A stretch of 64,000 bases of DNA from NCBI GenBank assembly GCA_038501625.1, contig JAZAYU010000015.1, forward strand, positions 3,680,991 through 3,744,990, in the 5' to 3' direction. Shown piece after piece: positions 1 to 12,800 of this stretch; the first letter of the stretch is position 1; each line of letters starts with the position of its first letter. Under the pieces are notes generated by a model, which worked only from the letters and a program-made list of their open reading frames with translations, did not search any database and was not told the DNA's origin. The position numbers were made by a program, and so were the translations under genes. This DNA comes from Corbicula japonica (Eukaryota > Mollusca > Bivalvia > Venerida > Cyrenidae).

Positions 1-1460
1 AACATCTGGGGACATCCAGCAAAAACAAGCATCTGATTATTTATAATTAGGCCTAATCAAAAGAATGAGTTCAATGAAACACTAACCTTGCTCTCAGGGA
101 ACAGCTGGCATCCGATCTATATATTTGACTGCCTGTGAGTCACAGCTATCCATGGAGTCGAGATGATCTGTAAACTGCTCTACCACCATTGGATGATCTG
201 TAAACTGCTCTACCATGGTCTGACATTCTGTAAACTGCTCAACCACCGTCTGACAATCTGTAAACTAATCTACCACTGTCTGACGATCTGTAAACTGCTC
301 TACCGCGATCTGACAATCTGTAAACTGCTCTACCTTCTTCAATCCTGAAATTTTGGTAAATGTATTTAGAAAGGTGAAAAGAGACCAAGCCACCTAGAAA
401 GTTGTTTAAATATAGATAGATAAGTTTAATACTCACAGCTCTTCATCTTGGGACCCTAATACTAATAGTATAGTAATAGATTAAGCATTAAATAGCAAAG
501 ATAATGCTGACCATGTCCTGTATGATAGGAATCTTGGTTTTTTTTCCAATACACAAATTTTCGCTAAGGTACAGTTTACTAAACATATATGCAAAATACA
601 AACATTCAAGATTAATCGATGAATGTCAAGTTATGCGCCAGACAAACTTTGAGATGACCTTTAACTCCCATATTTGACCTAAACCTTCGAACTGGGAACC
701 TGGTATTTGTGCCTAACTAAAGTTAAAATTTATTTCAAATATCAACAATATTGCTCAATGCATGTCAACATAATGGTCCGGATGGATGCACGTACACACT
801 TATTGACACATATACACTAACACACAAATACACCAGACTGCCAATGTGACAACTTAGTCGAGCTCACCACTAACAGGCTCACCAATCAAGCTCACTACAA
901 GCGAGCTCAACAAAAATGTTTACAATTCCCAAGTTGTGAATCTCTAACAACTATGCACTTGGGGACATAAAGAAACATATGGGGACAGGCAGCAAAAATA
1001 AGCATCTAGTGATTTATTGTTAAGCCTAATCAATGAGTCTTATAAAAACACTAACCTTGCTCTGAGGAAATAGCTTGCATCTGATCCATATATTTTGACT
1101 GGTTTATTAATGGCTGGGAGTCACAGCTATCCATGGAGTTGAGACAATCTGTAAACTCTACCACCTCCAATCCTGAAAGATTGATAAGACGTATTAAGAA
1201 ATGTGAAGAAAGACAGACCACTTAAAAATGTGTGGAACAATTAATTGTTATGATAAATTTCCCACAACTTTACATCTTGGGACCTGAAAAGATTTAGTAC
1301 TACTTTACATAAAGCTGACCTTGACCTCTATGATCGAAACCTTGGGTTTTTACGTTACACTCATTCTCACTGTTGTTAACATAATTATGCAAAATACATT
1401 ACAAACAAGATTGCTCAATGCATGTCAAATTTATGGGCCAGAAAAAAATTACATGACCTT
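1..1460 (+). repeat. Direct duplication of about 0.5-0.8 kb (copies from 1 and from about 971)
   Basis: Copy 1 (1 to about 780) and copy 2 (about 971-1460) share CACTAACCTTGCTCT, GAGTCACAGCTATCCATGGA, CAATCCTGAAA and TTGCTCAATGCATGTCAA blocks in the same order, offset about 0.97 kb and then decreasing because copy 1 holds a longer minisatellite. The sequences are well diverged, so the event is old. Confidence 0.7.
163..342 (+). repeat. 30-bp minisatellite, six units
   Basis: The unit is roughly ATCTGTAAACTGCTCTACCA followed by a variable CCGTCTGACA. It lies in copy 1 of the surrounding duplication; copy 2 keeps about one unit (about 1147-1165), so the expansion followed the duplication. The translated frame is a repeat artefact. 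Confidence 0.85.
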
Positions 1461-1700
1461 TGACCCCCTTACTATAACCTTTACTTTTGAAATAGGAACC
1501 TGGTGGTCCTGTGTGGGACTTAGTTTTACATTCATGTCAAATATTGAACAATGTTTGTTAAAGTTGTAAACACTGCTGATTTACTGTTTTGAGCTATAAT
1601 GTCACATTTGAAATGCACGAGATGCTTGTGTATTATGGAAGTCAAGAAATTTTGAGCCTATGTCCTAGTTCTGGGATTTTGAAATTTTAAAAACACTAAT

Positions 1701-1827
1701 CTAGACTGTTCCATTAATGGTCAGAAACAACCTAATGAATCTAAAAGAGAACATTGTAGATCCTTATCAGATGGCAAAGATGTGCTGGCTGATCTGGATC
1801 TACAATATTCACCAATTCTATAAAGGC
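1701..1827 (+). mobile_element. Double-hairpin MITE remnant
   Basis: Keeps the inter-hairpin GGTCAGAAACAACCTAATGA and most of the second hairpin (GATCTGGATCTACAAT). Both terminal repeats are lost. Confidence 0.7.
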
Positions 1828-2068
1828 CTTAGTCTATGAAGTAATGGGCACTACAAAAGGATATCGGTGTATTTTCTGGTAAGAAATATCATTTACATGA
1901 ACCGCACTTCTAGCCCACAGGCTGCATGTATTGTAGTTTGTTAATGTAACCAGATCTGTAATGAGCATAGAGTGTAGGCTGCAGGTACAGGAGTCTTTTT
2001 CTTGAAATACTTAGTGGGAGAACATATTCCAAAGCTTATTTAAAACCAAAATAACACTGATCTATGTC

Positions 2069-2261
2069 ATATACAGTGAAACCTGCCTTAGCGGTCACCT
2101 GTCAATAGCAACCACCTGTCTTAAACAGCCAGTTTGAATATGTCCTAAACTGACATTTTGTTCTCATTAATTTTTAACCTGTCTTTAACAGCCACCTGTA
2201 TATAGCAGCCACTTTTTGTCACTCCCTTGGGTGGCTGCTTAAGACAGGTTTGACTGTATAT
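2069..2261. mobile_element. Short TIR element (MITE), about 190 bp
   Basis: The left end ATATACAGTGAAACCTGCCT and the right end, reverse complement ATATACAGTCAAACCTGTCT, form terminal inverted repeats that extend inward through the TTAGC/TTAAGCAGCCA region. AGCAGCCAC and ACAGCCACCTG motifs repeat inside. Confidence 0.75.
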
Positions 2262-2317
2262 CAAACACTGTTTTTGTTCTTATACAGTGATCTCCCTTGT
2301 GAGCTGCTTAAAGAACA

Positions 2318-2415
2318 GCAAACCGATGATCGATTATTAAACTTTGTAAATGATCATCGAAATCGGTTTCCTAAAAACGATCGATTTTCGATTATAATCG
2401 ATCATAGTTTAATCC
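2318..2415. repeat. GATCGATT-rich inverted-repeat sequence
   Basis: Several ATCGATTA/TAATCGAT and GATCATCG pairs give imperfect self-complementarity across about 90 bp; the sequence ends ATAGTTTAATCCCTAC. Likely a fragment of a dispersed repeat. Confidence 0.4.
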
Positions 2416-5179
2416 CTACACAATAGTATTTATTTTTAACCCCACAACCAATAGAATTGGAATATGTCAAAGACTCCCAACACAGTATTAAAATTTATAC
2501 CACCGACCAAAACAATTAGAAATTGCTTTAAATGTATTATTATCCTACTTATCTGCAGGCGAATTTTAATTCGCCAGTATATTCTACATATTACATGAAA
2601 TACGGATTTAGATATGAGCCGGCATGTCACTTTAATGAAGTGTATTGTCCTTATTTCTAAGATATATTCAGATTCGAACCTCTGAATGTTTAATACAGGA
2701 ATAGATGCAGAATTTGCACTAGTTGTTCTGTTTTTAACAACAGGGGACAGTTCTTATCCAGTATCATACCTCTAAATGTTTAACCAGTACTTATATTTTT
2801 TCATGCACAAAAATATTGTGAAATTTCATAATATAAGGTTATTTTTAAAAAAGAAACAAGTGGAAATGTTTGAAGCTCCCCGGACTGCTACTTGTTATGA
2901 GAAAGGTGTCAATTACATAAAATTGTAAATCTGAAGTTTCATGTTGACAGCATTACTGACAAAATGGATATTAGTCACAAATGTTAGCCCCCTCCCCACC
3001 CCCAGCAACACAACTAAAATGTTAAAATACCCTCAACCAGCATATCTAACATATCACCTTTAACCCATCCAATTTCAATTAATTTCAGTTCACCCCCCCC
3101 CCCCCCCTCCCAATGCCGTTTTTCCTGGAACACTCACTCACAATAAGTGAGGTCATTTGTCTTGCACTGTTGGAATGTTTGTTTCACACTTCGTTCGGAC
3201 CTTTTATCTTATATTTGTTGGGACATTCAAATGTTACTTTGTTAAGTTTGTACCATTATTTTGTTTTCACACAAATATTAATATGAGATAAATGTCCCAA
3301 TATATTGTTGGGACGTTTATCTCATATTTGTTGGGACGTTCAAATGTGACTTGGTTAAGCTTGTACCATTATAAAAATTTTATCTTAAAAGCCCTTACTA
3401 AGTGATGGGTTGATCAGTGTCCAGAAAATCAGGGATTAAGTGATAGATGCAGGATTTTTATATTATGAAAAAGTAATAATTGAGGTCTTAGACCTATCAT
3501 TAGCATATTAAAACCAAACAGTAACCATAATTATGTAAGTTATTTAGTTATTAAATGTCTTTAAAAAAGACAATAGGCAAGTTACAGATAATAACAGTTG
3601 AGCGATAATGTTTTGTGATTATCTGCCCTTGTTGACATGGTTGTCTTGAGTTATCTCCCTTGGAAACACAAAAATGTTAATTTCTCCATTTTTCTACGGT
3701 AAATATCTGATTTCTTATTAAAATAGTACACAAACTCTGTTTGTTAAGTTTTCTACCAAGAGACTTTCTTGAAAAAATAAATAATTTTAAAGTAACAGCA
3801 AAAAATCGATATTTTCCATAGGCTTTAATGTAAATGTTAACACCTATTATCTCCCGTTAAATAAAAATGTCTTGAAAAATTTCTCGGTGAATCATCTTAT
3901 ATTTTGTATGTCTTTAACACTTTAAAGTTACATTGATTTCCTACCATCCAGTGTCAAGATATGAAATATGTCAATGATGGTCCTAAATCCTTAATAAATT
4001 AATTAAAGGTAATTTCCTTTAAATAATTGTTATGGACAACAATTTCAACAGTGATTGGCACAATTCAGCTAGTGTAAGGTGTCACTCAAGATGTATAATT
4101 AATCCTAGTAATAACGTTCATAATACTGGTGTTAAGAATACTAATTAAACAAGAGATATTTGTAAAACATGTATGCATGCCCATGAAATGCCAACCATAA
4201 TGTAAATCAGCTGTTATTGATGACACGAGGGTTTTTCACAATCAGTAACTGTGACCTTAAGCCAGATAAGAGAAGATGCTGGAGTATATTACTTTGCACA
4301 TGCCAGTTGCTTTCACAAATCACTGACAGACTTATGCTGAAGAATTTGAAAACAACTGATGAGTGTGAGAAACCTAAAATTGTCAAAAACAGTAGTTTCA
4401 TTACCTTTTAAAGTAGAAGCAGCGTTAATGATGGAAACAAGGGAGATTCTGGGCTCAAAACAAACAAAACATCAGCTTTTTCACTAATACTTATATGGTC
4501 AATATTGACGGGGGAGAAACTTGGGCATTCCTACTGACTTACTGAGATCACTGTAAAAGACAGATTAATGTGGTCCTATAATAATAACTAATATGTTGGC
4601 ATACTATATAATAATTACTATACATATCACAACTACCACAGGCAAAGCAGTTTTCCACCTTCAACTGTTTACATCCATGATAAAATATTAAAAATAATAC
4701 ATGTGATAACTGAAAACGGTCGAAACTGGATTTTATGCTGGATTTAGGGGCTCAAAACTGGATTTCTTATCAATCAACTTGAATTTCAGCCCATGTTCGA
4801 AATGTTGACAAAAACCTCAAATTAAGTAAACTGACAGAGTTCACTTTAGCACTTTAACAGTACACAAAGTGACATGTAATGGGGTGGAGCATATGATTTC
4901 CAGAAAAGGGTTTGTTTAAGGCAGATTTATTGTAAATACATGATAATGTCTATTTTCAAGCCAAATCCCCATGAAAGTTAAAAAGTGCTGCGAAAAAAAT
5001 CTGTTCGAGCAACACTACTAAACCATGTCCGATTCCGCACCTGAATATAGCCAGTGAAGTAGCTGGGCTAATAATAAATTTTATTCTCAGGTTGCAAGAA
5101 ACAGCTTCACTAGTCATTTCATACTCAATTGTATAAAAATTTATTCACAAACATTTACTGTTGATGACAAGAAAAGTAA
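2416..5179. other. Non-coding stretch, mostly unrecognised
   Basis: Holds a C homopolymer (about 3093-3107) and the 3281-3327 hairpin. Overlapping frames on opposite strands at 4207-4411 have no supporting features. Confidence 0.5.
3205..3375 (+). repeat. Direct repeat plus hairpin (GTTGGGAC family)
   Basis: TTGTTGGGACATTCAAATGT...GTACCATTAT recurs about 117 bp later. Between the copies, ATATGAGATAAATGTCCCAA (3281-3300) pairs with TTGGGACGTTTATCTCATAT (3308-3327), with one mismatch in 20. Confidence 0.75.
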
Positions 5180-5560
5180 ATTTTATCAGACTTCCCGAAA
5201 GTTGTAAAAAAGTGTCAGACATGTGGTCAGACAAGATATGAAAATCTGTCTGACCGAAACAAATTCTGTCTGACTGAAACATTAATTTTAACACATTAAA
5301 CGGTTGTTTTTGTTGGTTTTTTCAGTGGTACGAATTGTCATTATGACGAATACGTAAAATATTTCATTCGGATATCTCACTCATTTCCCTCGGAACAGTA
5401 TTGAATCAAAACAGCGAGTAAAATTGTAATTTAGCTAGTAAAATTGGAATATGCAGATCAAATTTTTGCCAGACACTCGTTCCTACAACATTGGAAATCA
5501 CATCAGACCAGTCCAAATTTTACCGGACAGGTCCGACGACTTTCAGGAAGTCTGTTTTAT
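5180..5560. mobile_element. Small inverted-repeat element, about 380 bp
   Basis: Left CAGACTTCCCGAAAGTTGT and right CGACTTTCAGGAAGTCTG are complementary apart from a few positions. GTCTGAC/GTCAGAC motifs recur inside. Confidence 0.5.
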
Positions 5561-6111
5561 CCGAAAGTGTCCCATTATTCAGACACTTTCATCTTAAAGA
5601 ATAAGAATGCACAATGAAAAATTAATCTGTAATTTTGAAATACCAGTAAGATGCAATTAACAATGATTGTGAAACTTTGGACATAAATTGGGGAAAAACA
5701 TAGTTTTGCTATTGGCAATATGACCCAATAACGGCTATAAATTGAAGCAAAAAAAAAAAAAACAACATGTTTTTATACATTGATACATTATTTCTTATTC
5801 CACTCCAATATTTATTATTTATTAATTATGAACAAGAACACTAAGTACTGAAAGTATTCAAATCATGCCAATGGTATCTGCACTTTCTATATGTGTATTA
5901 ATTATATTCTTTATTCTGTTGACAATAGATTTTATTTATGTTAGTAAAATAGATAGAAACATGTAGTTGTTTTTTTTTTGTAGTTCTCGCTGTACTATTT
6001 ACTTTGCAACAACTAACGAATGTCATTATAGTGAAAGTGGGTGGAGAACTGTACTATTCACTGTTGTGTGATGCAACTGCTTTTGAATAATTTAAAAGGC
6101 TAATTCAAAAG

Positions 6112-6556
6112 TTATGTTGGGACACATGTCCAGAATGTTTTCTCTTTTCGTCCCCATTTATTGTTCATTTCTGAGAGAATTTGTGTTCGGATTTGTCCCC
6201 TATTAACTTCTCTTGTCCCTAGTTATTTTTATCTCCATGTACTAGATGGTAACTGTATGAAAACAAGATGGCCATGAGGGACTAATATTTAATGACTTTG
6301 AATTGATGCAACTTATGCCTTGAAATGGTGTCTTTCTCCATCACTTTGACACTGTTTGTGAAAACAAGGTACTAGTGCATAACACCATGTACTGGTTTTA
6401 AGTGATTTTCAAATCCACTTATGCAAACTCAAAATTTAATAGAAATGATAGAGGACACACCACACCATTTCAACATTAATGCAAAAAGTTCAATATGAGG
6501 GCCGTTGTGTTCAGAAAATATGTGGAACCAGGCATTTCAAAAGATGCAGATTCTTG
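6112..6556 (+). repeat. Dispersed segment, copy 1 (about 445 bp)
   Basis: From GTTATGTTGGGACA to TTTCAAAAGATGCAGAT this matches 9225-9479 plus 10884-11072 at high identity by eye. No coding capacity. It shows the uninterrupted arrangement of copy 2. Confidence 0.9.
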
Positions 6557-6970
6557 CATTTTAATGCAAGCAAATTTGAATTTTTTCCACTTTTGAGCCT
6601 ACCTAATTTTAAGCTTGGGGTCATTTTGATGCAAGAGAATTTAGGAAAAAAGCTGTCAAATTTTGCATGAATCACAAATATTGTGTCTATTGTATTTTGT
6701 TATGGAATAAATATATTATATTTGACCCCTAAAAGTAAATTGAAATGAAATTTAGGCAATTATATATTAAGTAGTAATGTTTTCTGAATACAAGATATGA
6801 CCTGTGTCTGATTATGACCCCTTGAAAATTCTTAACAGGGGTCAGATGACCCCTGGTTTTCAAAAGCTATTGAAATCCCTGAGAACAGCGTAATACATGT
6901 ATTTTCTTCTCAAACTAGAACTAGCACTGTGTTTTATGCCCCCACAATTTCCTTAAGTATTATATTATAG

Positions 6971-7003
6971 CAACTAGAAATGTGTCATAGGACACAAAGG
7001 CCA
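6971..7003 (-). mobile_element. Solo 3' end of a pearl-like/HINE element
   Basis: On the minus strand this reads a GTGTCC-TAT-GACAC hairpin then ATTTCTAGTT, the 3' terminus also seen at 7486-7510. Confidence 0.5.
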
Positions 7004-7052
7004 CCACTCATCCATGGCTATATAAAAATTGTCACTTGATACATTAACACAG

Positions 7053-7329
7053 AGGGGTGTCCGTGGTGGAGTGGTCAAGGTTTCGGACTGAGAATCACTT
7101 GCCCCTCACCGCTGTGTGTTCGAGACCTACCAGGTTCAAGATCTTTCATGTGAGGAAGCTAACCAGCTGGCTTGCAGAACATTGGTGGTTCTACCCAGGT
7201 GTCCGCTCGAGCCTGAAAATTGCCCAGAGGGGCACCTGGGGTCTTCCTCCACCATGGAAAGCTGGTATGTCCACACCATTATGTCCTCGTTCAGAGGCTG
7301 GAGGGACATAAAACTGGGAAGTAACAACA
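7053..7329 (+). mobile_element. tRNA-Ser(TGA)-like SINE with 12-bp target-site duplication
   Basis: Flanked by the exact direct repeat ACATTAACACAG (7041-7052 and 7330-7341). The 5' head resembles a class II tRNA: GAGTGGTCAAGG (box A region), GGACTGAGAATC (anticodon loop CTGAGAA, TGA), then GTGTTCGAGACC (box B). The unrelated body ends in GTAACAACAA. An intact duplication suggests a fairly recent insertion. Confidence 0.85.
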
Positions 7330-7485
7330 ACATTAACACAGATTGTTCGAAAGAGGTCCAGTTCTGCACTAAGTCTTAAGCTGTACTGCTGGATGATCAT
7401 AAACAAAACTTCCTGCTTACTCATAGCACTTACCCATTTTTGATGAAAAATTCTTTCTTTATGAAGAACTTCAACACAGAGTTCA

Positions 7486-8817
7486 ACTAGAAATGTGTCC
7501 AAAGGACACGGATGCCCCCGCTATGGGTTTTTCATAAAGCTCCCAGCAGTAGTGTAGGACAAGTTGTGTTCACGAGATATATTCCTATTACAAGAAAATT
7601 CTATTTTTAGTAACAGTGACCTTGACCTTGGATCTACAGGCATGGGTTTTGTGCGGACACACCATCCTGTCATGGTGAACATTTGTGCCAAGTTATTTTG
7701 AAATCCCTCCATTCATAACAAAGTTACAGCCTGGAGAAGAAAATTCTATTTTTAGTAACATTGACCTTGACCTTGGACCTACAGGCTTGGGAATGTATGC
7801 GACACACAGTCTTAATATGGTGATCAATTAAACCAAGTTATTTAAAAATCCAATAACAAATAACAAAGTTACAGAGCCGACACAATTTTGCAAGAAATTT
7901 CTATTTTTAGTAACAGTGACCTTGACCTTGGACCTACAGGCATGGGTGTTGTATGCGACACACCACCTTGTCTTGGTGAACATTTGTGCCAAGTTATTTT
8001 GAAATCCCTCCATTCATAACAAAGTTAAGGGCCAAGTGTATATTTTGCTTAACACAAAATGTAAGTGAAGAAGGGGCATAATTTGAAAAAATATTGGAAG
8101 CAGGGTTATGGGTCTTGTTGGTTATGATGTAGATTTTGATGGTGAAAATATATTTCAAGTTTCAAGGCAATATCTCAAGTAGTTTTAAAGTTATGGGCAA
8201 AATGCATATTTTGCTTAACACAAAATATAAGAATAAAACTAATGTAAATGAAATTATCAAAGGGCCATAACTTTTGAACAGAACATGTAAGAGCAAAACC
8301 CCACCTTTATGCACAACAACATATCAGGCCAAGCATTGTGGTAAAGTTTCATTAAATTCCCACCAGTAGTGTAGGAGGAGTTGCGTTCACGAGATATATT
8401 CCTATTAAAACTAATGTAAATGGAAGTATCAAAGGGCCATAACTTCTGAACGGAACATGCAAGAGCGAAACCCCACCTTCATGCACAACAACATATCAGG
8501 CCAAGCATTGTGGTAAAGTTTCATTAAATTCCCACCAGTAGTTTAGGAGAAGTTGCTTTCACAAGATATATTCCTATTAAAACTAATGTAAATGGAAGTA
8601 TCAAAGGGCCATAACTTCTGAACGGAACATGTAAGAGCGAAACCCCACCTTCATGCACAACTACATATCAAGCCAAGCATTGTGGTAAAGTTTCATTAAA
8701 TTCCCACCAGTAGTTTAGGAGGAGTTGCGTTCACGAGAATATCGGACGGACGGACAGACGGACGGACGGACAGGAGCAACTCTTAATGCCCGTCGCCATT
8801 TCATGGCGGGGGCATAA
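7486..8817 (-). mobile_element. Pearl-like/Helentron-associated (HINE-type) element, family 1
   Basis: Read on the minus strand: a GGCGGG-rich head with a small hairpin (8785-8816), a GTCC-type microsatellite (about 8742-8771), three units of about 175 bp (8240-8745) containing CAAAGGGCCATAACTT on the plus strand, then three units of 145-165 bp (7590-8040) containing AGTGACCTTGACCTTGG, and a 3' end with a GTGTCC-TTT-GGACAC hairpin followed by ATTTCTAGT. Microsatellite plus minisatellite core plus 3' hairpin is the layout of oyster pearl elements and HINEs. No Rep/helicase coding. Confidence 0.75.
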
Positions 8818-8820
8818 AAA

Positions 8821-9224
8821 CAGACTCAAAATCACAAACAATAAGAAATCCATGACTGACAGCATGTACATGGCAAAAAGATCTTTCAAAAGAAGCTTCA
8901 TTTTTAGATAAAGTGCAAACATGTTTCCATCTTAAAACAAATACACATGGGTTCTTTATACAATGGTTTATTTGACATGTGGTGACGGCCATCTTTGTAC
9001 TCATATTAATGAGAAGTCCTAATATATGTCTTATGCGGGCATGCTATCATGTGCATAGGTGTCTTGAAATGGGCAAAAACACCTTTGCCAGTCTTCACCC
9101 AAGGAAGCTGATGCTTTAAGGTAACAAACAGACTGACCCTTCTATCAAATTTTGTCATACACTTGACTATGGATTTTTCAATATATTTATCTCCCTAGTC
9201 CTCATTTATTTCTTTTCAACAAAA
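8821..9224. other. No recognisable feature
   Basis: AT-rich spacer between the family 1 element and the dispersed segment; nothing supportable seen. Confidence 0.5.
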
Positions 9225-11072
9225 GTTATGTTGGGACAAATGTCTAGAATGTTTTCTCTTTTCGTCCCCATTAATTGTTCATTTCTGAGAGAATTTGTGT
9301 TCGGATTTGTCCCCTATTAACTTCTCTTGTCCCTATTTATTTTTATCTCCATGTACTAGATGGTAACTGTATGAAACAAGATGGCCATGAGGGACTAATA
9401 TTTAATGACTTTAAATTGATGCAACTTATGCCTTGAAATGGTGTCTTTCTCCATCACCTTGACACTGTTCAGTGGAGGATCCAGGGGGAACCCCCTAATT
9501 TCCGTAAATTTTTGCGTCCAGGGTGGTTCGAGATTCGAAGTTTGTAGGTATGAATCAATATGACTGATTTCCAGAAAGAAATCGATGACCAAATGGTGCT
9601 AAATGTACTGTATGTTTTTGCAAAGTCTCTGGTCACGGGCATTAAATTTTGATAAATCACAGAAAAGGCGACCTTTTGCAACTTCTAAAATAACATTCAA
9701 AGTGAGAGTCAGGGCTATAAATTCATTAAAATGTATCATTAATTTCAAGTGCTAATATTCGCAATATAAGAAAAAAAAACAAATAAGTAAAGTTTGAATA
9801 AAAAAAGTTATCCCCCAAAATATTCCAGGCGCGCCCAGGAGCACGTGCGTATATTAAACATGGTCGTTACTGGATTTCAGCGCCAAAAATCATTACACAA
9901 TAGTTTCTGCTTACATCAGATTCTTTCATAAAAGTGCATCTGTGTGGACTGAATTTCGTGCCGTTCATGAAAATAAAGCATTTGAAAGTCGAAATACTCG
10001 TACCGTAACTTTCAGGGGTTCCACTAGCTGCTGAATCTCAAGGTTCATTTTAGTTTCTTTTAGTGGATTCAGACCATGTATGTCCAAAATACCCCCCATT
10101 TAAGGAAAACAAAGACCTTTCAGCTAAAATCATGGGGTCATAATGAGGGATTTTGAAAATATCAATATTCAAATAGTCATCTCCCGGGTCAAATGGAACC
10201 CCTGACTTTATATCCTACGAAGATTTATCGTTGCCGCTCCGTTTTCCAAATTACTTCTAATTAAAAACAATATGATTTTATTTCGAGACATTTTATTCTT
10301 TATTCAACATTTGCATATTTTACGTTTATTAAAACAAGATATTTTGTTAATTCTGACAATTTATGACTTGCCAATGATGGAAGCTGAGCGGATTATTCGC
10401 TGAGTTTTCTGATACCTAGAGGGGATGATTCTTAATATTCTAAAGTAGTTAAGCTGTTTAAATACATGTATATTAAAAACTTCAGTAACTAATTTCTTTA
10501 CTTCAATTAAGATTTTCAACGTTCAACATCAACAACAATGAATAAAACCGACTTTAAAAGTTTTGATTTCACCACTACTGTTCACAGGGAAATTGTTAAA
10601 TTAAAATACGAAATAGAAGTCCAAATCATGCTATAAAATACCCCAGAATGCAGGATTTAGCATACAGATTTTCAAAACTTTCCGAGGGAGCAGGCCCCGG
10701 ACCTCTAGATTAGATAGGCATCTTACAAATTTATTTGGGCCTCTTACAAATTTTATTTATCGAGAATCATGGACGTGTCCGAGGGGCTGATGTTCAAGCT
10801 CCGTACAAATTACCAATTAACGCTGTTAAAAAATATGATTCGCTGAGTTGAACCCCCCTCGCTGAAATCCTGGATCCGCCCTGCTGTTTTTGAAAACAAG
10901 GTACTAGTGCATAACACCATGTACTGGTTTTAAGTGATTTTCAAATCCACTTATGCAAACTCTAAATTTACTAGAAATGATAGAGGACACATCACACCAT
11001 TTCAACATCAATGCACAGTTTAATGTTCAGAAAATATGCAGAACCAGGCATTTCAAAAGATGCAGATGCAAA
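9225..11072 (+). repeat. Dispersed segment, copy 2, interrupted by a 1.4-kb element
   Basis: The two halves (9225-9479 and 10884-11072) are contiguous in copy 1; the intervening 9480-10883 is absent there. Confidence 0.9.
9480..10883. mobile_element. Non-autonomous hAT-like element (1404 bp)
   Basis: Starts CAGTGGAGGATCCAGGGGG and ends with the reverse complement of CAGGGCGGATCCAGGATTT, TIRs typical of hAT elements (CAGTGGCGGATCCAGG type). Comparison with the empty copy at 6112-6556 places the junctions here. Flanking ACTGTT/CTGTTT text is compatible with a decayed 8-bp duplication, but the register is imperfect. No transposase frame is visible. Confidence 0.75.
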
Positions 11073-11258
11073 GCAGTAATGTTGATGACTAGATTCCAAC
11101 AACACATAAAATATAGTGCAGTTCATTCCGTCAACTACTGCCTTTAGATGATTTTAAAAACATTCATTCTGCCAACAGCACTAACCTTTTCGATTCTCCC
11201 GAGTTACGTGACGAGTGTACACTGAGTAGCCATCTTGATTTTTTCCGAAACACGTTTA

Positions 11259-11523
11259 TAAACACCGAAACGGAAATTCAACGGTGAAATGAGCGAAATG
11301 GAAATTCTAAGGCAAAATGGAAATAAAATAAAACTTCAGAACATTTTTGAATGGAAATTCATATTAAAATATTTGAATAGATACTCATTGTACATATATG
11401 TTAAATTTCAACAATATCTGTCCATTTATACCGTAGTTATTGCAGTTTATATCGCCGTCTTCATATTCCTATGTATACCGCGAAATGGAGATCTAGGACG
11501 TCGAAATGGAAATAAAAAAAACA
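11259..11523 (+). repeat. Left terminal inverted repeat of the 5.8-kb element
   Basis: Pairs with 16842-17100. Carries repeated CGAAATGGAAAT motifs. A partial second copy of its inner half lies directly inward at about 11560-11710, sharing CCGTAGTTATTGCAGTTTAT and GCGAAATGGAGAT. Confidence 0.85.
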
Positions 11524-11779
11524 CCCAAGTTACACTTTTGTATGAAAATTAATACAAAAATAATTGAAATGGTATTCATTTTACATACATCTTAATTTTC
11601 GTCAATATCTGTCCATGTATACCGTAGTTATTGCAGTTTATAGCGTCGTGTTCAGATTCCTTTGTATCGCGAAATGGAGATTTAGAAAGTCGAAATGGAA
11701 CTAAAAACAAGTTACACAGTTATATATCATAATAAGAAATATCATAATTAAGAAATATAGGCATATCTTTTTAAATTTT

Positions 11780-12430
11780 TAACCGATTCTCAAAAATTTC
11801 TTTTTCAAATGAAAGATCAGGAAAAATACACTAACAAAGCATATCTTGTATGACCGATTTTAAAAATGTCTTATTTAAAATGAAAGATCGGGGAAAATTA
11901 CGCTAACTAAACTGTCATTTTTATATTTAGCCAAGATTTCTGTACAGAAATTACGAATTCATTGAGCGCGATCACTAATCTGAGTTCCAGACAAGAAGAA
12001 GTAATTTTAAATGACGGCATATCTGTTTTATTGAAACACAGAGTTTAAAAATTTGCTTTTAAAAACGAAATATCAGGAAAAAATACGTAAGATGTCTTGT
12101 CTTTTTTATATTTAATTAAGATCATCTAGAAATGAGGAATTCACTAACCGTCCAGCGCCCGAAAAGAAGAAACAACTGCGTAGAGGGCATATCTTTTCCA
12201 TTTATTGATCGATTTGGAAAAAATATTTTTAATGAAAGATTTAGAAAAATACATTAGAAAACATTAATTCATCTTATTTTATTGAGATTTATGACGCGCA
12301 ATGTTAATTTATTAAACGAGGTCGCGAATTTGACCGCCAGAAAAGAAGAAATAACTGCAAAGGATGAATATCTATTTAAATTCTGGACTGATGAAAATAT
12401 GTTTAATTGAAAGATCAGAAAAATCTAGAA
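11780..12430 (+). repeat. Degenerate tandem repeat inside the 5.8-kb element
   Basis: The phrase AATGAAAGATCAGGAAAAAT recurs in diverged form near 11810, 11880, 12065, 12230 and 12405, each with an upstream CCGATTT-like segment and, in later units, CAGAAAAGAAGAA-type text. Spacing is irregular (about 70, then 165-185 bp). Confidence 0.55.
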
Positions 12431-12699
12431 ACCCTTATTATTATTTTATTCACAGAGTGTTAATTTCATAAGTGCGGTCAGCAATGTACATATTACCCAT
12501 GTTATGTTATAATGAACATAATGTATCACAAGATAATGTTCATTTGTATAATTCTAAAAAATTCTGTTACTTTATTTAATTTTTTTACAATAATGAAGAA
12601 TACATTGATTAATGGCTGCTACTCGTGGAAGTTAAATTAGCATGCAGTTAATTTTTTAACAACCTTTTCTTCTACAATTCATTAACCAGATGTATCAGG

Positions 12700-12800
12700 C
12701 AATTCGTCATATGCCACACTTATCACAGCACGGTATTAACTCCTGCGGTGCAAACGCAACATGAAGCTAAGTGTTGAGCATATGGCACGTGCCGGTCATT
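12700..12800. repeat. Imperfect inverted repeat around CATATGCCACACTTA
   Basis: CATATGCCACACTTA pairs with TAAGTGTTGAGCATATG about 65 bp downstream, with small bulges. No assigned function. Confidence 0.4.

Noticed and set aside
163..342. Regular 30-bp repeats resembling a CRISPR array
   Set aside because: The units are head-to-tail without spacers and diverged, in a clearly eukaryotic context; it is a minisatellite.
4207..4411. Overlapping frames of equal length on both strands
   Set aside because: A reciprocal open pair is expected by chance in AT-rich DNA; no codon or motif support.
9480..10883. Possible transposase gene in the hAT-like element
   Set aside because: No frame longer than about 70 codons and no hAT motifs.
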